NCBI GenBank assembly: GCA_045631425.1
Contig: JAZQUR010000105.1
Coordinates: 1 to 64,000 of the forward strand
Source of the DNA: Treponema_I sp045631425
GTDB taxonomy: Bacteria > Spirochaetota > Spirochaetia > Treponematales > Treponemataceae
Direction: 5' to 3'
DNA length: 64,000 nt
The position numbers were made by a program, and so were the translations under genes. The notes below the pieces were generated by a model. It had not been told where the DNA came from and did no database searches. It saw only the letters and a program-made list of their open reading frames with translations. Below, in pieces: positions 34,695 to 43,849 of this stretch; position 1 is the first letter of the stretch, and every line of letters begins with the position of its first letter.

Positions 34695-35405
34695 CTAAAT
34701 AAAAACAGCATTCAAGTTTTCCATATTGCTTAGACAAATCAACTGATTAATTGTTGCGTAATCTCTGATGTTTCCTTTTAAGTCTGGATTTTCATCTCGC
34801 CATTCTCTAGCAGTTTTTCCAAACATCGCCACGTTTAACATGTCAGCTTCATCAGCATAGACGAATGATTTTTGTGCTGGAGTTAGTTCTTGCGGAATTA
34901 GATTTTGTTTGATTGCGTCTGTGTGGATTCTGTAATTGATTTTTGCAAGTTCCCTTTTTGCTGACCAACCAAGGAGTTTTTGTTCTTCTTCTTTTAGGCG
35001 TTGGAATTCTTCAATTAGGTATAGTTTAAAAGGTACACTGATAGCAGAACCGAATTCGAAAGCAATGTCTTTATGTGCGTATGTTCCACCATAACGACCT
35101 TTTTTGACAACAATTCCAATTGCGTTTGTTTTTTCTATCCATTCACTACAACTTAAAACAAAAGATGGTAATCCTGCTTGCATTTTAAAGTGGTCAAATT
35201 CGACCACTTTAAAATCTGGATTATGAATCATTTCCCAAGTTCCAAGGAATTCTATTGTATAACGATTTCTCAGCCAATTTTTAATAACATCAGCAGCTCT
35301 AGATTCATTTTCTTTAGCACCAGCCATATCTGTAAGACTAATATAGTCTTTCTCTTCAAAATTGATAATTGTAACTTCGGTATTTTGAACATTAATCTTT
35401 GCCAT
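34695..35405 (-). pseudogene. KilA-N domain protein, C-terminus cut off by the nested insertion
   Basis: The surviving 236 residues contain a KilA-N DNA-binding domain (about 20-120; WLRNRYTIEFLGTWE, GRYGGTYAHKDIAFEFGSAIS) and the following helical region. The frame ends at a stop created by the inserted repeat. The lost end lies at 33114-33245, and the original protein was about 277 residues. KilA-N proteins are common in phages and genomic islands, and their role in bacteria is unclear. It lies 12 bp after recQ and may be co-transcribed. The remaining part may still fold. Confidence 0.85.
35183..35214. repeat. Perfect 13-bp hairpin inside the KilA-N gene
   Basis: TTTTAAAGTGGTC (35183-35195) and GACCACTTTAAAA (35202-35214) with a six-base loop. 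It lies in coding sequence (FKVVEFDHFK). Confidence 0.7.
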
Positions 35406-35417
35406 TTTTACTTTTCC

Positions 35418-37265
35418 CTACTTTTTCAAAAAATTCTCGATAGTGCGAACTATAAAATCACCGTACTTTTCGATTTTTCTCTCTCCAAGCCCATACACAT
35501 CTTCTAGCTCAAAATCCGAAAGTGGTTTTAGCGCCACAAGTTGCTCCAGCGTTTTATCACCAAAAATGATATAAGGCGGAACATCCTGCTCTTGTGCAAG
35601 ACTTTTTCGCAATTTCTTTAGTTCATCGAAAAGCAACTGATCCTTTCTAGAAAGCTGTTTTGCAACTTTTTCCACAGGCGCTTTCCCAATATTTCCAGTT
35701 GGAAAAAAAGGCAAAAAGATTTTCGACCTTTCAAAAAGCTCTTTTCGCGCCTTTTCCGTAAGAGAAATCACACCAAAATCCTCTGACTTTGACAAATATC
35801 CATCCCCAATCAAAAGCTGAGTTAAGTTTATCCAGTCAGTTTTCGAATATTCCGTCCCAATTCCATAAACAGAAAGAGATTGATGATTATTTTTGAGGAT
35901 TTTTTCCTGCTTTGAGCCCAGCAAAACATCAATTACATAGTGAGTCCCAAATCTCTCTTGTGTGCGAAGAATTGCAGACATCAACTTTTGACAAGGAATT
36001 GTAACATCCATCAAAAGAGAGTTTTTATTTTGACAACATGAACAACAAGTTTCGACCTCCTCTTCTGAAGTTGGCTCAATTTTTTCCCCAAAATGATTTA
36101 ACAAAAATGCTCTTTTACAAGTTTGAGTTTCTGCATACTGAACCATCTTTTTGAGCTGCTCGTGAGCAATTATTTGCTCCTTTCCAGGCTTTTCATCAAT
36201 AAAAAAGCTGATTTTCTTTGTGTCACCGTAACTGTAAAGCAGCAGCGCAGTTGACGGAAGCCCATCTCGTCCAGCCCGACCAATTTCCTGATAATACTGT
36301 TCTATAGATTTCGGCAAGTCATAGTGAATTACATATCTTACATTGGGCTTGTTTATTCCCATACCAAAAGCAAGGGTAGCCACGATAATCTTTACATCAT
36401 CTTTGATAAAGGCATTTTGATTTTGACTTCGCACTTCATCCGACAAACCTGCATGATATGGAAGCACAGAAAATCCCGCAATTTTTAGCAAAGAAGACAA
36501 TTCATCAACTTTTTTCCGAGAAAAACAATAAATTATCCCGCTTTCCTTTGAGTGACTTTTCGCAAAATCCAAAGTTATTTCATCAGCTCGAGAAAGCTTT
36601 ATCCCATGGATTTTTTTGTTGCTTGACCCACTTTTAGAAGTTACCTCTAAAAAGATGTTTGGACGATTAAAACTTGAAACGTACTGAAAAAATCCACGAG
36701 TTTTACCCAGTTGTAAAGTCGTTACAATATCTTTTCTAACAGTTTCCGTAGCTGTAGCAGTTAAGGCAAGACAAACAGCTTTTGGAAATTGCTTTGTGAT
36801 TTCAGCAATTCGACGATATTCGGGACGAAAATCGTGTCCCCACTCAGAAATACAATGCGCCTCATCAATGGTGATACAAGAAACTTCCACTTCCGATAAA
36901 AGATTTTGGATACGTTCTGTTACAAGAGTTTCTGGCGCCAAATATAAAAGCTTAATCTCGCCTTTCCGAATTAAATTCATGTTGTAAAGATATTCGTCCC
37001 AATCAAGTGTGGAATTCAAAAAAAGGGAAGGAATCCCCACAGAGTTTAGACCTTCAACTTGGTCTTCCATCAAAGCGATAAGAGGGGAAATTACAACTGT
37101 AAGCCCAGAAAACACAAGACTCGGAATCTGATAACAAAGAGATTTTCCGCCACCAGTTGGCATAATAGCTAAAGTGTCTTTTCCTGCAAGAATAGAGTCT
37201 ATTATTTCTTTTTGTCCCGGGCGAAAATCGCTATATCCATAATATTGTTTTAAAAGTTTCTTCAT
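35418..37265 (-). CDS. recQ: ATP-dependent DNA helicase RecQ
   Basis: The 615-residue protein has the full RecQ plan. The helicase core shows Walker A MPTGGGKS and DEAHCISEWGHDFRPEY. A C-terminal helicase lobe carries QEIGRAGRDG, and an RQC region has a zinc-binding Cys cluster (CKRAF and CCSCC). An HRDC domain (about 530-615) closes the chain. RecQ unwinds 3'-5' and acts in recombination and replication-fork repair. TATAAT lies five bases before the ATG without an SD, so the mRNA is probably leaderless. Confidence 0.95.
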   Translation of the reverse strand: MKKLLKQYYGYSDFRPGQKEIIDSILAGKDTLAIMPTGGGKSLCYQIPSLVFSGLTVVISPLIALMEDQVEGLNSVGIPSLFLNSTLDWDEYLYNMNLIRKGEIKLLYLAPETLVTERIQNLLSEVEVSCITIDEAHCISEWGHDFRPEYRRIAEITKQFPKAVCLALTATATETVRKDIVTTLQLGKTRGFFQYVSSFNRPNIFLEVTSKSGSSNKKIHGIKLSRADEITLDFAKSHSKESGIIYCFSRKKVDELSSLLKIAGFSVLPYHAGLSDEVRSQNQNAFIKDDVKIIVATLAFGMGINKPNVRYVIHYDLPKSIEQYYQEIGRAGRDGLPSTALLLYSYGDTKKISFFIDEKPGKEQIIAHEQLKKMVQYAETQTCKRAFLLNHFGEKIEPTSEEEVETCCSCCQNKNSLLMDVTIPCQKLMSAILRTQERFGTHYVIDVLLGSKQEKILKNNHQSLSVYGIGTEYSKTDWINLTQLLIGDGYLSKSEDFGVISLTEKARKELFERSKIFLPFFPTGNIGKAPVEKVAKQLSRKDQLLFDELKKLRKSLAQEQDVPPYIIFGDKTLEQLVALKPLSDFELEDVYGLGERKIEKYGDFIVRTIENFLKK

Positions 37266-37270
37266 ATAAA

Positions 37271-37276
37271 ATTATA
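37271..37276 (-). promoter_or_regulatory. Leaderless promoter of recQ
   Basis: Minus-strand TATAAT (37276-37271) lies five bases before the ATG at 37265. No SD is present. Confidence 0.5.
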
Positions 37277-37333
37277 TATCTTTTTTTTGCGAAATTTAAA
37301 TTTAACCTTAGATTGTAGGCACAAAATACAGTT

Positions 37334-37400
37334 GGTCAAGGGACGTTTCACTTAAACCCTTGACTCAACTTTGTTTCGATTCTATTTAAATTATAGAATC
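37334..37400. repeat. Palindromic repeat copy B with an unoccupied IS110 target
   Basis: GTCAAGGG (37335-37342) and CCCTTGAC (37357-37364) form a stem. A second hairpin GATTCTAT/ATAGAATC (about 37378-37400) follows and runs into the 3' end of the dGTPase gene. The target GGTCA-AG-GGACGTT (37334-37347) is intact. Confidence 0.8.
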
Positions 37401-38630
37401 GAAATATGATATATAGTTGATTTTGTACTTACTGTTGGGGAACAAATATTCGTGTAATTCCACAAAATAGTCGTCAGTCATACTAGCGATAAAATCTGCC
37501 ACAATTCTGTTTGGCTCAGATTTCTCATAAGGATTTTCATCAGATTTGCCATCACCGGAATTGTAGTAGAAAGTGTTTTTTTTCACAAAATCAATGTGAT
37601 GTTTAAATATTACAGAATCTCGGTTTTCTTTGATTAAGTCGTCCAAAAGTTTGTAGTAAACTTCAGAAAACATTGGCTTGATTTTATTATCTACATCATC
37701 TTGGACTTTTTCAGTTTTATAGATTTTTTCATAGTTCTCTTTTTTGGAGATTTTCAACGCGTTGTAGGATTCCGCACTTAATTGCAAATAATTTTTCCCA
37801 TAACTATTATTGATAATATCTACTGTAAGATTATTAATTATGGCTGCATTATTTGTGCCAATTTCAGAAGATGAAAAATCATTTTCACGTTCAAGGATTT
37901 TTGCAGTTATGGCGTCCTGTCTATCTTTTCCAAGATAAGCAATCATATCACAAATGCGAACAACACATGCTTCCAAAGTGATTGGAACAAGCTTTTTGAT
38001 TGCGCTATTTCCCTCTTTGTCGCAGGAAATCATTTGAGCATCAAAACGAGCAAAACCTTCTTCTGAGGATTTTGGAGCTTCGGCTGGTTTATATTCTTTT
38101 AGCTCAAACTCACCGTTATGACAAATTATGCCATCTAAAGTTTGCAAAGAAAGATTACGCTTAAAAATTGTATCTAAAACTCTTGCACTGTGAATATTAT
38201 GATTAAAGTAAACGGCAATTTCCTTTTGCATGATTTCAGATAAAAAACTTTCCCCAGCGTGACCAAAAGGTGTATGCCCAATATCGTGGCCAAGAGCAAT
38301 AGCCTCTATCAAATCAGTGTTTAATCCCAAAACTGCGCCGATGGAACGTGCAATCCGAGAAACAAGCTGAACATGCAAGGCTCTACGAGTTATATCATCA
38401 TTTTTATAAAAAGAAAAAACCTGTGTTTTATCGGCATAGCGATTATAAACTGGAAGATGCAAGATTTTCTCTGTATCCCGAACAAAAGCCGGTCGCCAAA
38501 GATTTTCCTTATCCCGTGAATTATCACGTCGCAAAACATCTTGATTTTGAGTTTTGTAAGGACTTTCGAGTTTTTTCCGTTTATCTTCTTCGATTTTTTC
38601 TTGGATTTCAGGCAAAAGTTTTTTATACAT
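37386..38630 (-). CDS. dGTPase-like HD-domain triphosphohydrolase
   Basis: The start is the ATG at 38630, supported by an extended -10 six bases upstream, giving 414 residues. Metal-binding HD motifs are visible: His86 in RALHVQLV and HDIGHTPFGH (115-124). The family hydrolyses dGTP or related dNTPs to nucleosides and triphosphate, controlling nucleotide pools. NLWRPAFVRDTEKILHLP near the N-terminus fits the dGTPase group. The gene ends in palindromic repeat B. Substrate preference is not certain. Confidence 0.87.
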   Translation of the reverse strand: MYKKLLPEIQEKIEEDKRKKLESPYKTQNQDVLRRDNSRDKENLWRPAFVRDTEKILHLPVYNRYADKTQVFSFYKNDDITRRALHVQLVSRIARSIGAVLGLNTDLIEAIALGHDIGHTPFGHAGESFLSEIMQKEIAVYFNHNIHSARVLDTIFKRNLSLQTLDGIICHNGEFELKEYKPAEAPKSSEEGFARFDAQMISCDKEGNSAIKKLVPITLEACVVRICDMIAYLGKDRQDAITAKILERENDFSSSEIGTNNAAIINNLTVDIINNSYGKNYLQLSAESYNALKISKKENYEKIYKTEKVQDDVDNKIKPMFSEVYYKLLDDLIKENRDSVIFKHHIDFVKKNTFYYNSGDGKSDENPYEKSEPNRIVADFIASMTDDYFVELHEYLFPNSKYKINYISYFDSII

Positions 38631-38636
38631 AAGTTG

Positions 38637-38645
38637 ATTATAGCA
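38637..38645 (-). promoter_or_regulatory. Leaderless extended -10 promoter of the dGTPase gene
   Basis: Minus-strand TGCTATAAT (38645-38637), with TATAAT exactly six bases before the ATG at 38630. No SD is present. Confidence 0.65.
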
Positions 38646-38855
38646 TATCCACATAAAAAAAATATAGCCAAAAGTTTTGTTGCTATCTCCTAATAATTTC
38701 ATCATAGCTTATTTTAACTAGAACTCTTTCAACACTTATAATTCCTTTTTCTCCATGTTATATCTTTTACTAACCATGGATATTAAATTATATGCACAAA
38801 ATTTTTCATTTTTTGAAAAATCAAGAAGTTTCAATCTGCTTTCCCATATCCAATA

Positions 38856-38884
38856 TTGAAATAACCCATAAAAATCACTATAAT
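38856..38884 (+). promoter_or_regulatory. Leaderless promoter of purL
   Basis: TTGAAA (38856-38861), a 17-bp spacer and TATAAT (38879-38884) lie six bases before the ATG at 38891. Confidence 0.75.
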
Positions 38885-38890
38885 ACTAAA

Positions 38891-41800
38891 ATGTTTCGTC
38901 TTTATATTGAAAGAAAAAATGGTTTCGAGAATGAAGTTAACCGCATCTTCGGTGAAATAAAAGGCTTCCTCGGTGTTGATGGCATAACTGGTTTACGTTA
39001 TCTAAATCGTTATGATATTGAAAATGTTTCAGAAGAAACTATAAAAGCAGCATCTTGCCGCATTTTCTCTGAACCTCAAAGTGATATTTGTTACTTTGAC
39101 CACATTCCTTTAAATGAAAATGATACAGTTATTGCTTGGGAATATCTTCCAGGACAATACGACCAACGATCAGATTCAGCAGAACAATGTCTATCTCTTT
39201 TAACAGGTGGAAAACCATCAAATGTACGTTGTGCAAAAATGGTAGTTCTATCTGGCAATATTTCTCCTGCTGAAATCGAAAAAATCGAAAAATACCTAAT
39301 CAACCCAGTTGATTCTCGTCTTGCAAGTCTAGAAATCCCAGAAACTCTAAAAATGACTATGGAACTTCCTGGTGACATTCCAGTTTTCGAAGGATTTACT
39401 AAACTTTCAGAAAAAGAACTTGCTGACCTTCGTGACAAAATGGGTCTTGCTATGGATATGGCAGACATCCTTTTCTTACAAGATTATTTCAAAAAAGAAG
39501 GCAGAGATCCTTTTGAAACAGAAATCCGTGTTTTAGACACATATTGGTCTGACCACTGTCGTCACACAACTTTTAACACAGTTTTAGATGACGTTGAAAT
39601 CGAAAAATCAGAATTAACAGAACCAATCCTATGTTCTCTTGAAGAATACAAAGAACTTAGAAAAGAGCTTTATGCAGAAAGAGCCGAAAACGGTGAAAAA
39701 CCAACTACTCTTATGGACATGGCTTGTATTGGTGCAAAATATCTTAAAAAAATTGGCAAACTTGATGATATTGAACTTTCAGCTGAAATCAATGCTTGTT
39801 CTATTTACATTGATGTTGATGTTACTGACGTTATAAACAATGGCGAAACAAAAACAGAACGCTGGCTTTTACAGTTCAAAAACGAAACTCACAATCACCC
39901 AACAGAAATTGAACCATTTGGTGGCGCTGCAACTTGTATTGGTGGTGCTATCCGTGACCCACTTTCTGGTCGTGCTTGGGTTTATCAAGCTTTGCGTGTT
40001 ACTGGTGCTAGTGATCCAACTGTTCCTCTTTCAAAAACTCGTGACGGTAAACTTCCTCAAATGAAGCTTACTCGTGAAGCTGCAGCTGGTTTCAGTTCAT
40101 ACGGTAACCAAATCGGTCTTACAACTGGTCAAGTTGCAGAAATCTATCACCCAGGATTTGAAGCAAAACGTATGGAGCTTGGTGCAGTTATCGCAGCAGT
40201 TCCAGCAGAAGTTGTTAAACGCGAAGAACCAGAAGCAGGTGATTGCGTTGTTCTAGTTGGTGGTGGTACAGGTCGTGACGGTATCGGTGGAGCAACTGGT
40301 TCATCAAAAGCTCACACTGTAAAATCTGTAACAACAGCTGCCGCTGAAGTTCAAAAAGGTAACGCTGTAGAAGAAAGAAAAATCCAACGTCTTTTCCGTA
40401 ACCGTGATGTATGTCGTATGATTCGTCGCTGTAACGACTTCGGTGCTGGTGGTGTTTCTGTAGCAGTAGGTGAACTTGCTCCAGGTCTAGACATCAACCT
40501 AGACGCAGTTCCAAAAAAATACGAAGGTCTAAACGGTACAGAACTAGCAATTTCTGAAAGCCAAGAACGTATGGCTCTAGTTGTTCGCGAAAAAGATGTT
40601 GATGCAATCATCAAAGCAGCAAACGACGAAAACCTAAACGCAACAGTTATTGCAAAAGTAACAGATACAAATCGCCTTGTAATGAAATGGCGTGGCAAAA
40701 CAATCGTTGATATTGATAGAAACTTCTTAGACACAGCTGGTGCTAGTCGCAACGCAAGTGCAAAAATCGTTGCACCAGAAAAAGTTTCTTCTCCATTAGC
40801 AAGTCCTCTTGCTTCTGTTGTAGAAGTTCTAAATCAAGATTGTGGATGCAATGGTGGCACAGAAAACAAACCTGGTGAAAAACTTTCTAAAGCATGGCTT
40901 ACAAACTTAAAAGACTTAGCAGTTTGTTCTCAACGTGGTCTATCAGAAAGATTTGACGGTTCTATCGGTTCTGCAACAATCAACTTCCCAATGGGCGGTC
41001 GTTATCAAGCAACTCCAGAATCTGGCTGTACTGCAAAAATCCCAGTGCTTCCTCCATTTGAAACAGAAACTTCTAGTTTAATGACATTTGGATATGATCC
41101 TCGTGTTGCACAATGGAGCCCATATCACGGTTCACAAGTTGCAGTTCTTCAATCTCTTGCTCGTATCGCTTCTCTTGGTGGTAAACCAGATTCATGTCGT
41201 TTAACTTTCCAAGAATACTTTGAACGTACATCAAGCAAAGAAGCTTGGGGTAAACCAACAGCAGCTCTTTTAGGTGCTCTATCTGCACAAAAAGCAATGG
41301 GAACAGCTTCTATCGGTGGTAAAGACTCTATGTCTGGAACATTCCAAGATCTAAACGTTCCACCAACACTTGTTTCTTTTGCAGTTGCAACAGAAAAAGC
41401 TAAAAACGTAAATTCTGGTGCATTCAAAAAAGCAGACAGCAAAGTTTACTTTATCCCAACTCAATATAACAAAGACTTAACTCCATCTTTCGAAGATTTT
41501 AACAACAATGCAAACACATTGTACAATCTAAACAAAGACGGAAAAGTTGAAGCAATTTATTCTGTAAGTGCTGGTGGTATTGCAGAAGCTGTTTCAAAAA
41601 TGGCTTTCGGTAACAAAATCGGTTTCACATTCGACGGTGATTTCTACGGAAAACTAAAAGCAGCTTATCCAGAACAAGCTTCAATTCTTGCAGGACAAGG
41701 AAAAACTTGTACAAGTTGGCTTTTATTCTTGCCATTGTACGGTTCTCTTATCACAGAAGTTTCTTCAGAAAATGTTGCTGATTTTGAAAAAACATTCGGC

Positions 41801-42865
41801 GACAAAGCTATTTTCTTAGGAACAACAACTGCAGAAAGACAAATTTCTGTAAAAAAATCTGTTATCGACCTAGAAGAAGCTCTTGCAAACTGGGAAAACA
41901 CACTTTCTGTAGTATTCCCACCTATCGCAAAAGATGCTGATAAGAAAACAGAAAAACTTCCAGAATTTGCAACTGCTGAACATCAATCTTTAATTGATGC
42001 TAGAAAATCAATTCCAAATGTTATGCCTTCAAAAGCAAAACCAAAAGTATTGCTTCCTGTTTTCCCAGGAACAAACTGTGAGTTCGATATGGCTCGTGCT
42101 TTTGCTTTATCTGGCGCAGATACAAAAATTGTTGTATTCCGCAACAATACACCACAGGCTCTTGAAGAATCACTTCAAGAACTACAAAAAGAACTTTCAA
42201 CAGCTCAAATCCTAGCTCTTTCTGGTGGATTCTCAGCTGGTGATGAACCAGATGGTTCTGCAAAGTTCATTTGTAACGTACTAAGAGAAAGCAGAATTGC
42301 TGACGGTGTTATGAACCTAGTTGATAACAAAAAAGGTCTAGTTCTCGGTATTTGTAACGGATTTCAAGCTTTAATTAAGGTTGGTTTGTTACCATACGGA
42401 AAAATCCTTTCTCCATCAGAAGAAATGCCAACTCTTACATACAACTGTATCAACAGACACATTTCGAGAGTTGTTCGTACTCGTATGGTTTCTGCAACTA
42501 GCCCATGGGCAAACGACCCAACTATCCTAGAAGCAAAAACACACCTAGTACCAATTTCTCACGGTGAAGGTCGCATTATCATTAGTGATGAACTTGCAAA
42601 AGACTTGTTCGCAAAAGGTCAAGTTTATACACAATATGTTACAGAAGACGGAATTCCTGTAATGAGTGAACCAGACAATCCAAACGGATCAATGTTCGCT
42701 ATCGAAGGTATCACAAGTCTTGACGGCCGTATCCTTGGTAAGATGGGACACAGTGAAAGAACAATCGGCTTTGGCGAAAACGGAAAATCAGATTCACTTC
42801 TAAAAAATATTAGTGGTGATAACTGTCAAAACCTATTTGCTGCCGGTGTTCGTTACTTTAACTAA
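38891..42865 (+). CDS. purL: Phosphoribosylformylglycinamidine synthase (single-chain)
   Basis: With the promoter-defined ATG at 38891 the enzyme has 1324 residues, the large single-chain form. The FGAR amidotransferase core carries HCRHTTFN, the ATP/metal segment KNETHNHPTEIEPFGGAATCIGG, and GRDGIGGATGSS. A C-terminal class I glutaminase follows, with FPGTNCEFD, the nucleophile Cys in GICNGFQ, and a late His in SHGEGR. It makes FGAM in purine synthesis from FGAR, glutamine and ATP. Codon use is unusually regular, consistent with high expression. No other pur gene is adjacent. Confidence 0.96.
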   Translation: MFRLYIERKNGFENEVNRIFGEIKGFLGVDGITGLRYLNRYDIENVSEETIKAASCRIFSEPQSDICYFDHIPLNENDTVIAWEYLPGQYDQRSDSAEQCLSLLTGGKPSNVRCAKMVVLSGNISPAEIEKIEKYLINPVDSRLASLEIPETLKMTMELPGDIPVFEGFTKLSEKELADLRDKMGLAMDMADILFLQDYFKKEGRDPFETEIRVLDTYWSDHCRHTTFNTVLDDVEIEKSELTEPILCSLEEYKELRKELYAERAENGEKPTTLMDMACIGAKYLKKIGKLDDIELSAEINACSIYIDVDVTDVINNGETKTERWLLQFKNETHNHPTEIEPFGGAATCIGGAIRDPLSGRAWVYQALRVTGASDPTVPLSKTRDGKLPQMKLTREAAAGFSSYGNQIGLTTGQVAEIYHPGFEAKRMELGAVIAAVPAEVVKREEPEAGDCVVLVGGGTGRDGIGGATGSSKAHTVKSVTTAAAEVQKGNAVEERKIQRLFRNRDVCRMIRRCNDFGAGGVSVAVGELAPGLDINLDAVPKKYEGLNGTELAISESQERMALVVREKDVDAIIKAANDENLNATVIAKVTDTNRLVMKWRGKTIVDIDRNFLDTAGASRNASAKIVAPEKVSSPLASPLASVVEVLNQDCGCNGGTENKPGEKLSKAWLTNLKDLAVCSQRGLSERFDGSIGSATINFPMGGRYQATPESGCTAKIPVLPPFETETSSLMTFGYDPRVAQWSPYHGSQVAVLQSLARIASLGGKPDSCRLTFQEYFERTSSKEAWGKPTAALLGALSAQKAMGTASIGGKDSMSGTFQDLNVPPTLVSFAVATEKAKNVNSGAFKKADSKVYFIPTQYNKDLTPSFEDFNNNANTLYNLNKDGKVEAIYSVSAGGIAEAVSKMAFGNKIGFTFDGDFYGKLKAAYPEQASILAGQGKTCTSWLLFLPLYGSLITEVSSENVADFEKTFGDKAIFLGTTTAERQISVKKSVIDLEEALANWENTLSVVFPPIAKDADKKTEKLPEFATAEHQSLIDARKSIPNVMPSKAKPKVLLPVFPGTNCEFDMARAFALSGADTKIVVFRNNTPQALEESLQELQKELSTAQILALSGGFSAGDEPDGSAKFICNVLRESRIADGVMNLVDNKKGLVLGICNGFQALIKVGLLPYGKILSPSEEMPTLTYNCINRHISRVVRTRMVSATSPWANDPTILEAKTHLVPISHGEGRIIISDELAKDLFAKGQVYTQYVTEDGIPVMSEPDNPNGSMFAIEGITSLDGRILGKMGHSERTIGFGENGKSDSLLKNISGDNCQNLFAAGVRYFN

Positions 42866-42880
42866 TTTCATAAAGGGGAA

Positions 42881-42905
42881 GGAGCAAGCCTAAAAAACTT
42901 GCTCC
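42881..42905. repeat. Hairpin between purL and the lipoprotein gene
   Basis: GGAGCAAG (42881-42888) pairs with CTTGCTCC (42898-42905). No T run follows, so it is weak as a terminator. The only SD-like sequence before the next gene (AAGGAG) lies in its 5' arm. Confidence 0.5.
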
Positions 42906-42913
42906 AAAAAACA

Positions 42914-43849
42914 ATGAAAAAAATTATTTTCGTTTTACTAGCATTATCTATGCTATTCTTTGTTGGTTGTAAATCAGAACCAGTAGAATGGCTAACAGAT
43001 TTAGACCAAGCAACACTTGCTGCAGAAGAAAATAACAAAGACTTACTTATTTTCTTTAGTGGACTTGGTTGGGACGGATATTCAGAACAATTTACTTCTG
43101 AAATTCTTTCAAATGAAGCTTTCCTAAAAGAAGTTGGACCAAGTTACATTCCAGTTCAACTAAATATCGTTTTAGAAGAAGAAGGTTTAACAGAAGAAGA
43201 AATTGCAATTAATCAATCAAATTATATGCTTGCATATTCTTTAAGCGTTTCTTCAGTTCCATCTATTATGATACTTACACAAGATGGAAATCCTTATGGA
43301 AGTATTCTTTACACAGCAGATTCAACTGTTGATACAGTAGTTTCAGAATTAAAAGCTATCAAAAAATCTGGCGATGCAATTCATAAACTAACTGCAAAAA
43401 TTGAAAAAGCAACAGGTGTAAACAAAGCTAAACTTATTGATGAACTATATTCTTCAGTTTCAGAAGAATTTTCATATCTGTTCACAGATTACATTGCTGA
43501 ATTTCCATCTCTAGATCCAGAAAACAAAACTGGAAAACTTGGAAAATACAAACTTCTTCTAGCATACGACGAATCACTAGCTATCTTCAGCGAATCAGGT
43601 GATATCAGCGCTGCTTCACAAGTTTTCATCGACTTAGCAGAATCAGGACTATTAACTGTAGAAGAATATCAAACAGCATACTACAACGCAGCTTACCTAG
43701 AAAGCTATGGTGGAAAAATTCTAACAGATAACACAATTCCATATCTACAAAAAGCTTATGACGTTGCTCCAGATTCAGATTTTGCAGGTTCTCTCCTTTC
43801 GATAATTGAATCACTTACAAGTATGCAAAATTCAACAGGAGACGAATAA
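42914..43849 (+). CDS. Thioredoxin-fold lipoprotein
   Basis: From the ATG at 42914 the product has 311 residues and a lipoprotein signal (MKKIIFVLLALSMLFFVGC). Residues about 25-150 resemble a DUF255/thioredoxin-like fold: a DLLIFFSGLGWDG opening, then SVSSVPSIMIL with the cis-Pro typical of the fold. The CxxC site is absent (LGWDG), so it is unlikely to be a redox enzyme. The C-terminal half is helical, perhaps TPR-like (ending near TIPYLQKAYDVAPDSDFAG). An upstream TTG at 42899 is less likely because it would precede the signal. A CNNM gene follows without a gap. Confidence 0.68.
   Translation: MKKIIFVLLALSMLFFVGCKSEPVEWLTDLDQATLAAEENNKDLLIFFSGLGWDGYSEQFTSEILSNEAFLKEVGPSYIPVQLNIVLEEEGLTEEEIAINQSNYMLAYSLSVSSVPSIMILTQDGNPYGSILYTADSTVDTVVSELKAIKKSGDAIHKLTAKIEKATGVNKAKLIDELYSSVSEEFSYLFTDYIAEFPSLDPENKTGKLGKYKLLLAYDESLAIFSESGDISAASQVFIDLAESGLLTVEEYQTAYYNAAYLESYGGKILTDNTIPYLQKAYDVAPDSDFAGSLLSIIESLTSMQNSTGDE

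Larger units (their letters stand above)
33246..34698. repeat. Small palindromic repeat (copy A) inserted in the KilA-N gene and split by the IS
   Basis: The pieces 33246-33255 and 34636-34698 make a repeat of about 73 bp flanked by the direct repeat ATAAA (33241-33245 and 34699-34703). It contains an inverted repeat GTCAAGGG/CCCTTGAC, now separated by the IS insertion. Its right part resembles the copies at 37334 and 59891 (TTTCACTTAAACCC and GTAGAACC segments). Confidence 0.8.
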
